Part shown: positions 1 through 8,300 of the stretch, piece by piece | Layout: each line of letters opens with the position of its first letter | Numbering within the stretch: position 1 is the first letter of the stretch | The notes under the pieces: generated by a model | Database searches by the model: none | What the model was told of the DNA's origin: nothing | What the model saw: only the letters and a program-made list of their open reading frames with translations | NCBI GenBank assembly: GCA_040752915.1 | Contig: JBFMHB010000023.1 | Location: 1-43,219, forward strand | Length of the DNA stretch: 43,219 bases | Source of the DNA: Acidobacteriota bacterium | GTDB taxonomy: Bacteria > Acidobacteriota > UBA4820 > DSQY01 | Reading direction: 5' to 3' | Made by a program: the position numbers and the translations under genes

Positions 1-1
1 C

Positions 2-622
2 TTCGATTCGCGCGAAGTATTCGCGGAGATCAACATCAAAACCCGAGCCACCGAGGCGAACGAAGACGTATGGAAGGGAGTGACCGAATCGGAGGAAGTG
101 GCGTGGGAGGTGAAGGAACCCCAAGGGGAGGACCTTCTGGCCATGGAGGCCTTACGGAAGGCCGTTCCAAATGCCCTCCGGGGATTGATTCTTGAGAATT
201 GGGCCGACCAGTTCCTCACCCGCTTCCCCACCTCCACGTATGCGGGGTATGTGCTGGTCAAGCTGGGTGGGGGGATGTCCTTGCAGGAAGCATCAAGGGT
301 GACGCCCGAGGTTCGGGATCAGGTCTGGTACGTTCCGACCGGAGCGAGCAGGGAGAAGCAGGAAGAGCATCGGCGGATGGTTCGGAAGAACTATGAGGAA
401 TTTGTTTCGCAAGCGCGAACTTTCCTCGCGGCGCACCCCGATTTTTCGCAGCGCGCGCTGTTAAGAAAGCAGTTGGCCATCCACCTTTTCTACCTGGATC
501 GGGCGCAGGAGGCATGGGTGGAAGTCGAGGCTCTTTCCAAGCTGGATGGTCCCTGGGCAGAAGAAGCAAGGGCGCTCATGGAGTGCAAGGCGGTCTCCCT
601 GAAGAACGCTGGTGCAGGCTAA
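2..622 (+). CDS. C-terminal part of an unknown protein, cut by the window edge
   Basis: The frame is open from the first complete codon to the TAA at 620-622, so the start lies outside the window. An internal GTG at 80 has no convincing ribosome binding site and is probably not the start. About 206 residues are visible. They are mostly amphipathic helices rich in Ala, Glu, Leu and Arg. The last ~80 residues (a run beginning FVSQARTFLAAHPDF and ending in an EEARALMECKA helix) resemble tetratricopeptide-like helical pairs, but no family is recognised. Base composition is less GC-biased than the genes after 1.9 kb. Function unknown. Confidence 0.55.
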   Translation, partial: FDSREVFAEINIKTRATEANEDVWKGVTESEEVAWEVKEPQGEDLLAMEALRKAVPNALRGLILENWADQFLTRFPTSTYAGYVLVKLGGGMSLQEASRVTPEVRDQVWYVPTGASREKQEEHRRMVRKNYEEFVSQARTFLAAHPDFSQRALLRKQLAIHLFYLDRAQEAWVEVEALSKLDGPWAEEARALMECKAVSLKNAGAG

Positions 623-761
623 GGGACCGCCGCCGTCGGTGTGATCTCCGGCTGCGACGCCTCGACGAACCAGATCAATGCGCCGGGCAGCGCCTTCTAC
701 GACGCGGACCTGAGGGACGTGGAGGAGCCGTTTCGGAATGCCTACGTGGAGGTAGGAAAAA
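623..761 (+). pseudogene. Remnant reading frame truncated by the RAYT element
   Basis: Directly after the upstream stop, an open frame (the same frame) encodes a protein-like stretch starting GTAAVGVISGCDAST and continuing to RNAYVEV. It has no credible start or ribosome binding site. At 762 it runs straight into the terminal repeat of the transposase element, continuing in frame to a TGA at 806-808. The simplest reading is the middle of a gene whose 3' part was lost or displaced at the insertion point. The ISGC sequence resembles a lipobox, but no preceding signal helix exists. It could also be non-coding. Confidence 0.3.
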
Positions 762-784
762 GGGGTCACATCTTGTTTTCTAGC
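762..784 (+). repeat. Left REP-like repeat of the RAYT element
   Basis: Begins GGGGTCACATCTTG. It matches the reverse complement of each right-hand copy at 20 of 23 positions, including the first 14 without mismatch. The mismatches lie in the T/C-rich inner half. Confidence 0.75.
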
Positions 785-832
785 ATAACGGGCGATACGA
801 TTGATTGAAAAGGGGCGGAGCAGGAGGCCACA

Positions 833-1702
833 GTGTCGCGTCCGCTGAGGATTGAATTTCCTGGGGCTGTTTATCATGTTTCCTCGCTCGGGAATGCCCG
901 GCAGCAAGTGTTTTATGACGACATAGACCGGGAAGCGTTTCTCGAAGCGGTGGGGACCGGCGTGACCAGGTACGGCTTCGTTGTTCATGCCTATTGTTTG
1001 ATGGACAACCACTACCACCTGCTGGTCGAGACGCCGAACGCAAATTTGTCTCTTGGGATGCAGCGCATCAACGGAGAGTATACGCAAGGGTTCAACCGTC
1101 GACATGGGCGTTGCGGGCACCTTTTCCAGGGGCGCTTCAAGGCTGTATTGGTACAGAAAGAGAGCCATTTGTTAGAAGTGTGCCGGTACGTGGTGCTGAA
1201 CCCGGTCCGGGCAAAGAGGGTGACGCGGGCGGGAGATTGGAGCTGGAGCAGCTACCGGGCAACGGCCGGAGAGGTGAGGAGTTTTCCGTATCTAAGCACG
1301 TCGTGGGTGCTGTCCCAGTTTCACCGGGAGAAAGAGAAAGCGCAAAGGCTTTACAGGCGGTATGTCGAGCAAGGGCGGAGCCAAAAGGAGAACCCGCTTG
1401 CGCGAGTGACCGCACAAATGCTGTTGGGCACTACGGAGTTTGTGGATCAATGGCGTGAGATGGTGGAGGCTAAGCGGGAAGTGAAGGAGCACCCGCGTTT
1501 TCAGCGTATGGTGGCGAGGCCTCCGATTGAGGAAATTACGGATCGGAAGAAGGTGGGCGGCAGAATTGGGTTGGCTGCGCAGGTGCGCGAGGCACACGTG
1601 ATTCACGGGTACACGCTTGCGGAGATTGCCAAACACCTTGGCGTCCATTACGCCACCGCCGGCAGGCTTCTCAAACTGGCAGAGCGCGGCGGGAAACAAT
1701 AA
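833..1702 (+). CDS. REP-associated tyrosine transposase (IS200/Y1 HUH family)
   Basis: A 289-residue single-strand DNA transposase of the Y1_Tnp/RAYT group. The opening MSRPLRIEFPGAVYHV is characteristic. The metal-binding HUH motif is H60-Y-H62 inside LMDNHYHLL. The likely nucleophile is Y119 in CRYVVLNPVRA. A C-terminal extension (about 235-285) contains a helix-turn-helix-like segment (TLAEIAKHLGVHYATAGRLL), as in longer RAYTs. It starts at GTG, with AGGAGG at 822-827 giving a 5-nt spacing. The gene appears intact. It probably nicks and moves the flanking repeats rather than spreading as a classical insertion sequence. Confidence 0.9.
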   Translation: MSRPLRIEFPGAVYHVSSLGNARQQVFYDDIDREAFLEAVGTGVTRYGFVVHAYCLMDNHYHLLVETPNANLSLGMQRINGEYTQGFNRRHGRCGHLFQGRFKAVLVQKESHLLEVCRYVVLNPVRAKRVTRAGDWSWSSYRATAGEVRSFPYLSTSWVLSQFHREKEKAQRLYRRYVEQGRSQKENPLARVTAQMLLGTTEFVDQWREMVEAKREVKEHPRFQRMVARPPIEEITDRKKVGGRIGLAAQVREAHVIHGYTLAEIAKHLGVHYATAGRLLKLAERGGKQ

Positions 1703-1703
1703 T

Positions 1704-1726
1704 GCTATAGAGCAAGATGTGACCCC
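1704..1726 (-). repeat. Right REP-like repeat, copy 1
   Basis: Reads GCTATAGAGCAAG followed by ATGTGACCCC, starting two bases after the transposase stop. It is identical to the copy at 1733-1755 and inverted relative to the copy at 762-784. Confidence 0.8.
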
Positions 1727-1732
1727 AGTATC

Positions 1733-1755
1733 GCTATAGAGCAAGATGTGACCCC
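1733..1755 (-). repeat. Right REP-like repeat, copy 2
   Basis: Exact tandem copy of 1704-1726 after a 6-nt spacer. It is followed by two shorter TCTCGACCCC units (about 1759-1780), which look like decayed ends of the same repeat family. Confidence 0.8.
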
Positions 1756-1860
1756 AGTCTCGACCCCCGGTCTCGACCCCATTCTCATTCCGCCAGTCCC
1801 TCGATTCCCTCCTTCGCCCCGGAGTCAGATGGACGCCCAAACCAGGGAAGATGGCGGCAC

Positions 1861-1889
1861 TTGCGGATTGGGCCGCCCTTTCATAAGAT
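1861..1889 (+). promoter_or_regulatory. Sigma70-like promoter for the aroF-cysS operon
   Basis: TTGCGG at 1861-1866 and TAAGAT at 1884-1889 are separated by 17 bp. The predicted transcript would start near 1896, leaving a ~16-nt leader before the TTG at 1912. This argues against a translation start at 1861, which lies inside the promoter. Confidence 0.5.
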
Positions 1890-1911
1890 TAGGGTTTCTT
1901 GCGGAGGCGCC

Positions 1912-2937
1912 TTGATCGTCGTTTTTGAAGCCGACGCCACTTCCGAGGACCTGGGCCGCGCCCGGGACCTTCTCTCCTCGCGCGCCGTGGCATTCCGGCC
2001 CCAGAAGACCGGTGATCGGGAGGTATGGGTGGTGGACGGAGAGGTCTCCGCGGAGGTCCGCGACGGCCTGGCGGCCCTGCCGGGCATCCGGCAGGCGGGC
2101 CCCCTCCGGGAAGGCTACGTCCTCGCCTCCCGCTCCATCCGCCCCGAAGGCACCGTGGTCGAGGCCGGACCCGCGCGGATCGGCGCCCGCGCCCTGGTCC
2201 TCGCGGCGGGCCCGTGCGCCGTGGAGAGCCCGGAGCAGATCTCGGCCTGCGCCGAGGCGGTGAAGGCCGCCGGCGGCGCCCTCCTGCGGGGCGGCTCCTT
2301 CAAGCCCCGGACCAGCCCCTACGCCTTCCAGGGCCTCGGCGACGAGGGCCTTCGCCTCCACCGGGAGGCGTGCGACCGCCACGGCCTGGCCATGGTGAGC
2401 GAGGTCCTGGACCGGGAGGATCTGCCCCGCGTGGCGGATTTCGCCGACGTGATCCAGGTGGGAAGCCGGAACATGCAGAACTTCCCCCTCTTGAAGGCGC
2501 TGGGGCGGCTCGGAAAGCCCGTCCTTCTCAAGCGGGGCCTCGCCGCCACCCGGGAGGAACTCCTCCTCGCCGCCGAGTACATCCTGGCGGGCGGAAATCC
2601 CCACGTGGTGCTCTGCGAGCGGGGGGTCCGCTCCTTCGACCCCTCCCTCCGAAACAGCCTGGACCTCGGATCGGTGGTCCTGCTGAAGGAGATGACCCAC
2701 CTGCCCGTCCTTGTGGATCCATCCCATGCCTCGGGAGCCCGCCGCCTCGTCCTCCCCCTGGCCCGCGCGGCGGCCGTGGCGGGCGCCGACGGCCTCCTGG
2801 TGGAGGTCCATCCCGACCCTCGCGCCGCGCTGTCGGACGGACCCCAGGCCCTCCTGCCCGAGGAGTTGGTCCGGCTGGCGGGAGATCTCAAGGCCCTGGC
2901 CCCGGTCGTGGGACGGGCCTTCGGGGACGGGGCGTGA
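1912..2937 (+). CDS. aroF: 3-deoxy-7-phosphoheptulonate synthase, type I-beta
   Basis: Condenses phosphoenolpyruvate with erythrose 4-phosphate, the first step of the shikimate pathway. The 341-residue product has an N-terminal ferredoxin-like regulatory domain (about 1-75, starting MIVVFEADAT) like that of the Thermotoga enzyme. The TIM barrel follows. Visible motifs are AGPCAVES, RGGSFKPRTSPYAFQGLG, VGSRNMQNF, LLKRG, LCERGVR, DPSHASG and VEVHPDP. These supply the metal ligands (Cys, His, Glu, Asp) and the phosphate-binding residues. TTG at 1912 is chosen because GGAGG lies just upstream at 1903-1907 and because the family begins at this point. The stop overlaps the cysS start. No chorismate mutase domain is attached. 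The N-terminal domain suggests aromatic amino acid feedback control. Confidence 0.93.
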   Translation: MIVVFEADATSEDLGRARDLLSSRAVAFRPQKTGDREVWVVDGEVSAEVRDGLAALPGIRQAGPLREGYVLASRSIRPEGTVVEAGPARIGARALVLAAGPCAVESPEQISACAEAVKAAGGALLRGGSFKPRTSPYAFQGLGDEGLRLHREACDRHGLAMVSEVLDREDLPRVADFADVIQVGSRNMQNFPLLKALGRLGKPVLLKRGLAATREELLLAAEYILAGGNPHVVLCERGVRSFDPSLRNSLDLGSVVLLKEMTHLPVLVDPSHASGARRLVLPLARAAAVAGADGLLVEVHPDPRAALSDGPQALLPEELVRLAGDLKALAPVVGRAFGDGA

Positions 2938-4310
2938 TCCGGCTGACCAATTCCCTCTCCCGGAAGGTGGAGCCCCTCGAGCCCCTCGAGCCCGGACTCG
3001 TGAAGATGTACACCTGCGGCCCCACGGTCTACGACGTGGCCCACATCGGCAACTTCCGCACCTTCTGCGCGGAGGACCTCCTGAAGCGCTTCCTCCTCTG
3101 GGAGGGGTACCGGGTCCTGCACGTGAAGAACCTCACGGACATCGACGACCGGACCATCGAGCGCTCGAACCGGGACGGGATTCCTCTGCGGGAGCTTACG
3201 GACCGCTTCGCCGCCCTCTTCTTCGAGGACATGAACACCCTGAACAACCTGCCGGCGGACGTCTATCCGCGGGCCACGGACCACATCCCCGAGATGCTCG
3301 CCCTGGTGGCCGACATGGAGCGCAACGGCCACACCTACCTGAGCCAGGGATCGGTGTACTTCCGCGTCTCCAGCCTCCCCGACTACGGCTGCCTGTGCAC
3401 CGTGGACCTGTCGGGAAACCTCGACGGCGCCCGGGTGGACAGCGACCACTACGACAAGGAGTCGGCCCGGGATTTCGTGCTGTGGAAGGGCGCTCGGCCC
3501 GGAGAACCCTCCTGGGAGAGCCCGTGGGGGCCCGGCCGGCCGGGATGGCACCTGGAGTGCTCGGCCATGAGCCGGAAGTACCTGGGCGAGGTCTTCGATC
3601 TCCACTCGGGAGGGGTGGACCTCATCTTCCCCCACCACGAAAACGAGATCGCCCAGAGCCGCGGGGCATCGGGAAAGGCGCCCGTCCGCCACTGGCTCCA
3701 CGTGGAGCACCTCATGGTGAACGGGGAGAAGATGAGCAAATCCCTCGGCAATTTCTACACGCTGCGGGACCTGCTCGAGAAGGGGGCGGATCCCATGGCC
3801 ATCCGCTACCTCCTTCTCTCCGTCCCGTACCGGAAGTCCCTGAACTTCACCTTCGAGGGCCTCGAGGCCGCCAAGGCGGCCCTGGGCCGGCTCAGGGCCT
3901 TCCGGTCACGGCTGGCAGAACCGACTCCTTCGGGCGAGGCCTCCGGCTCCTTCGCGGCGGCCCGAAGGGACTTCCGCGAGGCCCTGGAGGACGACCTCAA
4001 CACCGCCGTGGCCCTGTCGGCCCTCTTCGAGGCCGTGCGGGCCGGAAACACGGCCCTGGATCAGGGAAGGCTGGGGGCTCCGGACCGGGAGGAGGCCCTC
4101 GGCCTGATCTCGGATTTCGAGGCGGTGTTCGGAATCCCGCTCGAGGAGAAGACCCTGCTGGACGCGGACGTGGAAGACATGATCCGTCGGAGGCAGGAGG
4201 CGCGGAAGCTCCGGGACTTCGCCGAGGCCGACCGGATCCGGGACGAACTCAAGGCGCGGGGCATCCTGCTCGAAGACACCCCCCAGGGGGTCCGCTGGAA
4301 GCGCGCCTGA
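2934..4310 (+). CDS. cysS: Cysteinyl-tRNA synthetase
   Basis: Charges tRNA-Cys with cysteine in the cytoplasm. The 458-residue length is normal. The class I signature HIGH appears as HIGN at 37-40 and KMSKS is at 266-270. The zinc ligands expected for CysRS are C28, C209, H234 and E238 (in HHENE). The C-terminal anticodon-binding helical part ends with the usual ADRIRDELKARGI helix. Translation starts at GTG 2934, overlapping the aroF stop as GTGA, which implies translational coupling. Near the start a tandem DNA repeat gives a Glu-Pro-Leu triplet repeat (EPLEPLEPG, residues 13-21). Confidence 0.95.
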   Translation: MIRLTNSLSRKVEPLEPLEPGLVKMYTCGPTVYDVAHIGNFRTFCAEDLLKRFLLWEGYRVLHVKNLTDIDDRTIERSNRDGIPLRELTDRFAALFFEDMNTLNNLPADVYPRATDHIPEMLALVADMERNGHTYLSQGSVYFRVSSLPDYGCLCTVDLSGNLDGARVDSDHYDKESARDFVLWKGARPGEPSWESPWGPGRPGWHLECSAMSRKYLGEVFDLHSGGVDLIFPHHENEIAQSRGASGKAPVRHWLHVEHLMVNGEKMSKSLGNFYTLRDLLEKGADPMAIRYLLLSVPYRKSLNFTFEGLEAAKAALGRLRAFRSRLAEPTPSGEASGSFAAARRDFREALEDDLNTAVALSALFEAVRAGNTALDQGRLGAPDREEALGLISDFEAVFGIPLEEKTLLDADVEDMIRRRQEARKLRDFAEADRIRDELKARGILLEDTPQGVRWKRA

Positions 4311-4409
4311 GCCGGGGGTGTGCCTCATGCCCCTGCGAACCGGGCTTGGCGGAACCAACCTCGAGAAATTCGGTTTCGGACCGTTTCCATTTTGAGAGGG
4401 GGTGAGCCC

Positions 4410-4778
4410 ATGGCCGGTGAGCTATCGCACGTCAAATGGGTCGTTCCCGCCGCGGACCTTTTGAATCTCACGCCGGAGAAGGCCCGGGGACTCATCGTCC
4501 GGTGCTTCCTGGAGGCCCAGAAGGAGACCTTCGCCCGGGCCCGGGAGCGGCTCGGCCAGACTCCCACGGAAGAGGCCCTCCTGGCCAACGTGGAGGGCGC
4601 GGTGCGCCTGGCCTTCCGCGAGTCCGGCGGGGAGTACGACCGCCCGACCCCGGAGAGCCTTGGAAAGGTGGTGGAAGTCCTGGCGCGCAAGGCCGGCTCC
4701 TGGGGCACGCCAGACGACGTGATCCGCCACCACAGGGATCAGATCGGCCGGGTGCTCGCGGCCCTGGCCGGAGAATGA
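4410..4778 (+). CDS. Small unknown protein
   Basis: A 122-residue, mostly helical, soluble protein without signal peptide or membrane segment. ATG at 4410 is preferred over the longer frame from 4320 because GAGAGGGGGTGA lies just before it. Features include a SHVKWVVP beginning, one conserved-looking Cys (in GLIVRCFLEAQ) and a C-terminal HHRDQIGRVLAAL helix. It lies 99 nt after cysS on the same strand and may be co-transcribed with it. No family recognised. Confidence 0.7.
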   Translation: MAGELSHVKWVVPAADLLNLTPEKARGLIVRCFLEAQKETFARARERLGQTPTEEALLANVEGAVRLAFRESGGEYDRPTPESLGKVVEVLARKAGSWGTPDDVIRHHRDQIGRVLAALAGE

Positions 4779-4896
4779 AGAAGGCTCTCGAAGCGTCTCC
4801 TAATCCATCGGGCGGCCTCCGGGCGTGAAGACCCGTCGCCGATCCGGGAGGCTGGGAGGCGGTTGTAGCCCCGGCGGGATCCTGAGGACGCCCCGA

Positions 4897-4924
4897 TTGA
4901 CTTTGCCGCCGGGTCGGGTAAAGT
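4897..4924 (+). promoter_or_regulatory. Sigma70-like promoter
   Basis: TTGACT at 4897-4902 and TAAAGT at 4919-4924 with a 16-bp spacer, 29 nt before the ATG of the small Cys-containing protein. Confidence 0.55.
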
Positions 4925-4953
4925 GGCGGCTTGCGATCCTCGGGAGGAGATCC

Positions 4954-5277
4954 ATGGCCGGCGCCGCACTGCTCAACGAGATCCGGAAGGTCCTCGAGGC
5001 TTACGCCACCAACGCCAAGCCCGAGTCCATGTACGCCCTGCGGGACATGCTCGAGGAGCTGGACCGCACGGAGGCCCTCAAGGACCTCGGCTGCAACAAC
5101 GAGTGTCCCACGTGCCGCTTCGGGAAAGCCGATGCCGAGCCCTGGGAGAACCACTGCCGCATTCTAGGCTTCCTGGAAAAGGTCCAGGACGAGGACGTGG
5201 GGCGAAAGCGCGGAAACAGCCTGATCCAGCGGGAGGCCCGCGTTCTGCTGGCTTCCTTGGATTCCAGGGGGCGCTGA
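4954..5277 (+). CDS. Small unknown protein with a CNNECPTC cysteine motif
   Basis: 107 residues starting at ATG 4954. GGAGGAG at 4943-4949 and a promoter upstream decide this start over the longer in-frame start at 4825. The first half is helical (AALLNEIRKVLEAYA). A central C-x4-C-x2-C pattern (CNNECPTC) and one later Cys (in ENHCRILGF) could bind zinc or an iron-sulfur cluster. The C-terminal half is basic. No signal peptide is present. The family is not recognised. It has its own promoter and a following hairpin, so it is probably a single-gene unit. Confidence 0.7.
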   Translation: MAGAALLNEIRKVLEAYATNAKPESMYALRDMLEELDRTEALKDLGCNNECPTCRFGKADAEPWENHCRILGFLEKVQDEDVGRKRGNSLIQREARVLLASLDSRGR

Positions 5278-5307
5278 CCCGCCGAACGCCGGCTCCTCGA
5301 ACTCCCA

Positions 5308-5328
5308 CGGCCGCCCCCCAGGCGGCCG
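5308..5328 (+). terminator. GC hairpin after the small Cys protein
   Basis: Perfect 8-bp stem CGGCCGCC / GGCGGCCG with a 5-nt loop, 30 nt after the stop at 5277. No T run follows, so intrinsic termination would be weak. Confidence 0.35.
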
Positions 5329-5350
5329 AACCGCCGTTTGGAGGATCCAC

Positions 5351-8300
5351 ATGGGCCTGTCTACGAGAGTTTCCCTCGCGTCCCTCGCGGTGGCCGCCGC
5401 GGTCCTGCTCTCCCCGCCGCTCGGCGCCCAAGAAAACCCGAAGACCGACCCGGCCGCGGCCTTCGACGGCCTGGCCCTCCGGCCCCTGGGGCCCGCCCTC
5501 ATGTCGGGGCGGATCGGAGACTTCGCCGTGGACCCCCAGCGGCCCGAGCGCCGCTTCGTGGCCGTCGCCTCGGGCGGAGTCTGGCTCACGGAGAACGGGG
5601 GCACGACGTGGACGCCCGTCTTCGACGCCGAAGGTTCCTACTCCATCGGCTGCGTGACCCTGGATCCGAAGAACCCCTTCGTGGTGTGGGTGGGCACCGG
5701 AGAGAACAACAGCCAGCGAAGCGTCGGGTACGGGGACGGCGTGTACCGGTCCGAAGACTCGGGCAGGAGCTGGAAGAACGTGGGGCTCAAGGCCTCGGAG
5801 CACATCGCCAAGATCCTGGTGGATCCTCGGGATTCGAATACGGTGTACGCGGCGGCCCAGGGCCCCCTGTGGGCCCGTGGGGGGGATCGCGGCCTGTACA
5901 AGACGACGGACGGCGGCAAGACCTGGAGGCAGGTGCTGAAGATCAGCGACGACACGGGCGTCACCGACGTGGTCATGGATCCCCGGGATCCGGACGTCCT
6001 CCTGGCGGCGTCCTACCAGCGCCGCCGACACGTGTGGGGCCTCGTGAACGGGGGCCCCGAGGCGGCGATCCACAAGAGCACAGACGGCGGGGAGACCTGG
6101 CGGAAAGTATCCCAGGGCCTGCCCAAGGCGGACCTGGGCCGGGTGGGCCTGGCCATCTCCCCCGCCGATCCCGACGTGGTCTACGCCATCGTCGAGGCGG
6201 CCCTCGAGGAGGGCGGTTTCTTCCGGTCGAAGGACCGCGGCGAGACCTGGGTGAAGCAGAGCGACATCCAGACCTCTTCCGGACAGTACTACAACGAAAT
6301 CATCGCCGACCCCAAGGACCCGGACAGGGTCTACCTCATGGACACGTGGATGAAGGTCACCGAAGACGGGGGAAAGACCTTCCGGAAGGTGGGCGAGCGC
6401 TTCAAGCACGTGGACAACCACGCCCTCTGGATCGACCCCCGGGACACGGACCACCTGCTCGCGGGCTGCGACGGCGGGATTTACGAGAGCTTCGACCGCG
6501 GCGCCACGTGGAAGTTCACGGACAACCTCCCCGTGACGCAATTCTACCGGGTGACCCCGGACAACGCGCGCCCCTTTTACAACGTCTACGGAGGCACCCA
6601 GGACAACAACACCCTGGGCGGCCCCTCCCGCACGACGACCACCCACGGGATCACCAACGCCGACTGGGTCGTCACCGTTGGGGGGGACGGCTTCAAGACC
6701 CAGGTGGACCCGGACAATCCCGACATCGTCTATTCCCAATCCCAGTATGGGGGGCTCATCCGCTGGGACCGGAGGACGGGGGAGATTCTGGACATCCAGC
6801 CCCAGCCCGCCCCGGGCGGCGACCCTTTGCGGTTCAACTGGGATTCGCCCCTCCTGGTGAGCCCCCACGACCCGGCCCGGCTCTACTTCGCCGCTCAGAT
6901 GGTCTTCCGCAGCGACGACCGCGGCTCCTCCTGGCGGGCGGTGAGCCCGGACCTGTCCCGGCGGATCGACCGGAACACACTGCCCATGATGGGGAGGGTG
7001 TGGGGCGTGGACGCGGTGGCCAAGAACGCTTCCACGTCCTTTTACGGTAACGTGGTCTCCCTCAACGAGTCCCCGCTCCTGGAAGGGCTCCTCTACGCAG
7101 GGACCGACGACGGACTCATCCAGGTCACCGAGGACGGCGGAGGCGCCTGGCGCGCGGTGGCGACCTTTCCGGGGGTCCCCGAACGGGCCTACGTGAGCGA
7201 CCTGGAGGCCTCCCGCCACGAGCCGGACGTGGTCTATGCGGCCTTCGACAACCACAAGGAGGGAGACTTCAAGCCTTACCTCCTCAAGAGTTCGGACCGG
7301 GGCCGAACGTGGGCCTCCGTCGCCGGCGACCTCCCCGCCCGGGGGACCGTGTATGCCGTGGCGGAAGATCACGTGGAGAAAGACCTCCTCTTCGCGGGGA
7401 CCGAATTCGGCCTCTTTTTCTCCAGGGACGGGGGCAAAAAGTGGATCCGCCTCAAGGGGGGCCTGCCCACCATCGCCGTCCGCGACCTGGAAATCCAGCG
7501 CCGGGAGGACGACTTGGTGGTGGCCACCTTCGGGCGGGGCCTCTACATCCTCGACGACTATTCACCGCTGAGGGAGGCCACCGCCGAGGCCCTCCAACGC
7601 CCCGCCGCCCTCTACCCCGTGAAAAAGGCCTGGCTCTACGTTCCATCCTCCCCCCTCGGGCTTCCCGAAAAGGCCAGCCTGGGGGACGGCTTCTTCACCG
7701 CGCCCAACCCGCCCTTCGGCGCCGTCTTCACCTACCGGTTGAAGGAGGAGATCCGGAGCCTGAAGAAGCAGCGGCAGGAAGCCGAAAAGAAAGCCTTGGA
7801 GGAAAAGAGGGCGGTCCCCTACCCGACCTGGGACGCGCTCCGCGCCGAGGACCGGGAGGAGGCCCCGGCCGTCCTTCTCGTGGTGAGCGACGCCGACGGA
7901 AACCCGGTCCGCACGTTGACGGGCCCCGTCACCGCGGGCTTTCACCGCGTGGCCTGGGACCTGCGTTTCCCGCCTTCGGACCCGGTTCGCCTCCAGGTCC
8001 CCGAGGATTTCAATCCGTGGGCGCCGGTGCCGATGGGACCCCTCGCCGCTCCAGGGACCTACCGGGTCCAGCTGTTCTCCCGCGCGGGCGGGACGGTCAA
8101 GGCCCTGTCGGAGCCCCGCTCCTTCACCGTGGAACCGCTCTGGAGCGGGGAACTGTCTCAGGCCCAGCGGGCGGAGACCCTGGCCTTCGGTCGGAAGACC
8201 CAGAGGCTCCAGCGCGCGGTTCTGGGTTCGGACGCCTTCCTGGACGAATTAAAGGTCCGCCTGGCCCACCTGGCCAGGGCCGTCGACGATTCTCCCTCGG

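Larger units (their letters stand above)
762..1755 (+). mobile_element. RAYT element: Y1 transposase flanked by inverted REP-like repeats
   Basis: A single transposase gene (833-1702) is bracketed by copies of a 23-nt sequence. One copy lies upstream in one orientation (762-784). Two copies lie downstream in the opposite orientation (1704-1726 and 1733-1755). This layout is typical of REP-associated tyrosine transposases, which act on repetitive extragenic palindromes. The element is less GC-rich than the metabolic genes that follow. Its boundaries are set by the repeats and are therefore approximate. Confidence 0.7.

Noticed and set aside
1704-1755. CRISPR-like tandem repeats
   Set aside because: Only two direct copies separated by 6 nt; there is no spacer structure and no cas gene. 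They belong to the RAYT element.
1861-1911. Longer start of DAHP synthase at TTG 1861
   Set aside because: This TTG coincides with the -35 box. Family alignment and a Shine-Dalgarno support 1912.
2025-2933. Upstream extension of the cysS frame
   Set aside because: It overlaps aroF in another frame and is Arg/Pro/Gly-rich. CysRS proteins start at the GTG at 2934.
5078-7372. 764-residue open frame on the minus strand
   Set aside because: Antisense to the BNR propeller gene, with no motifs.
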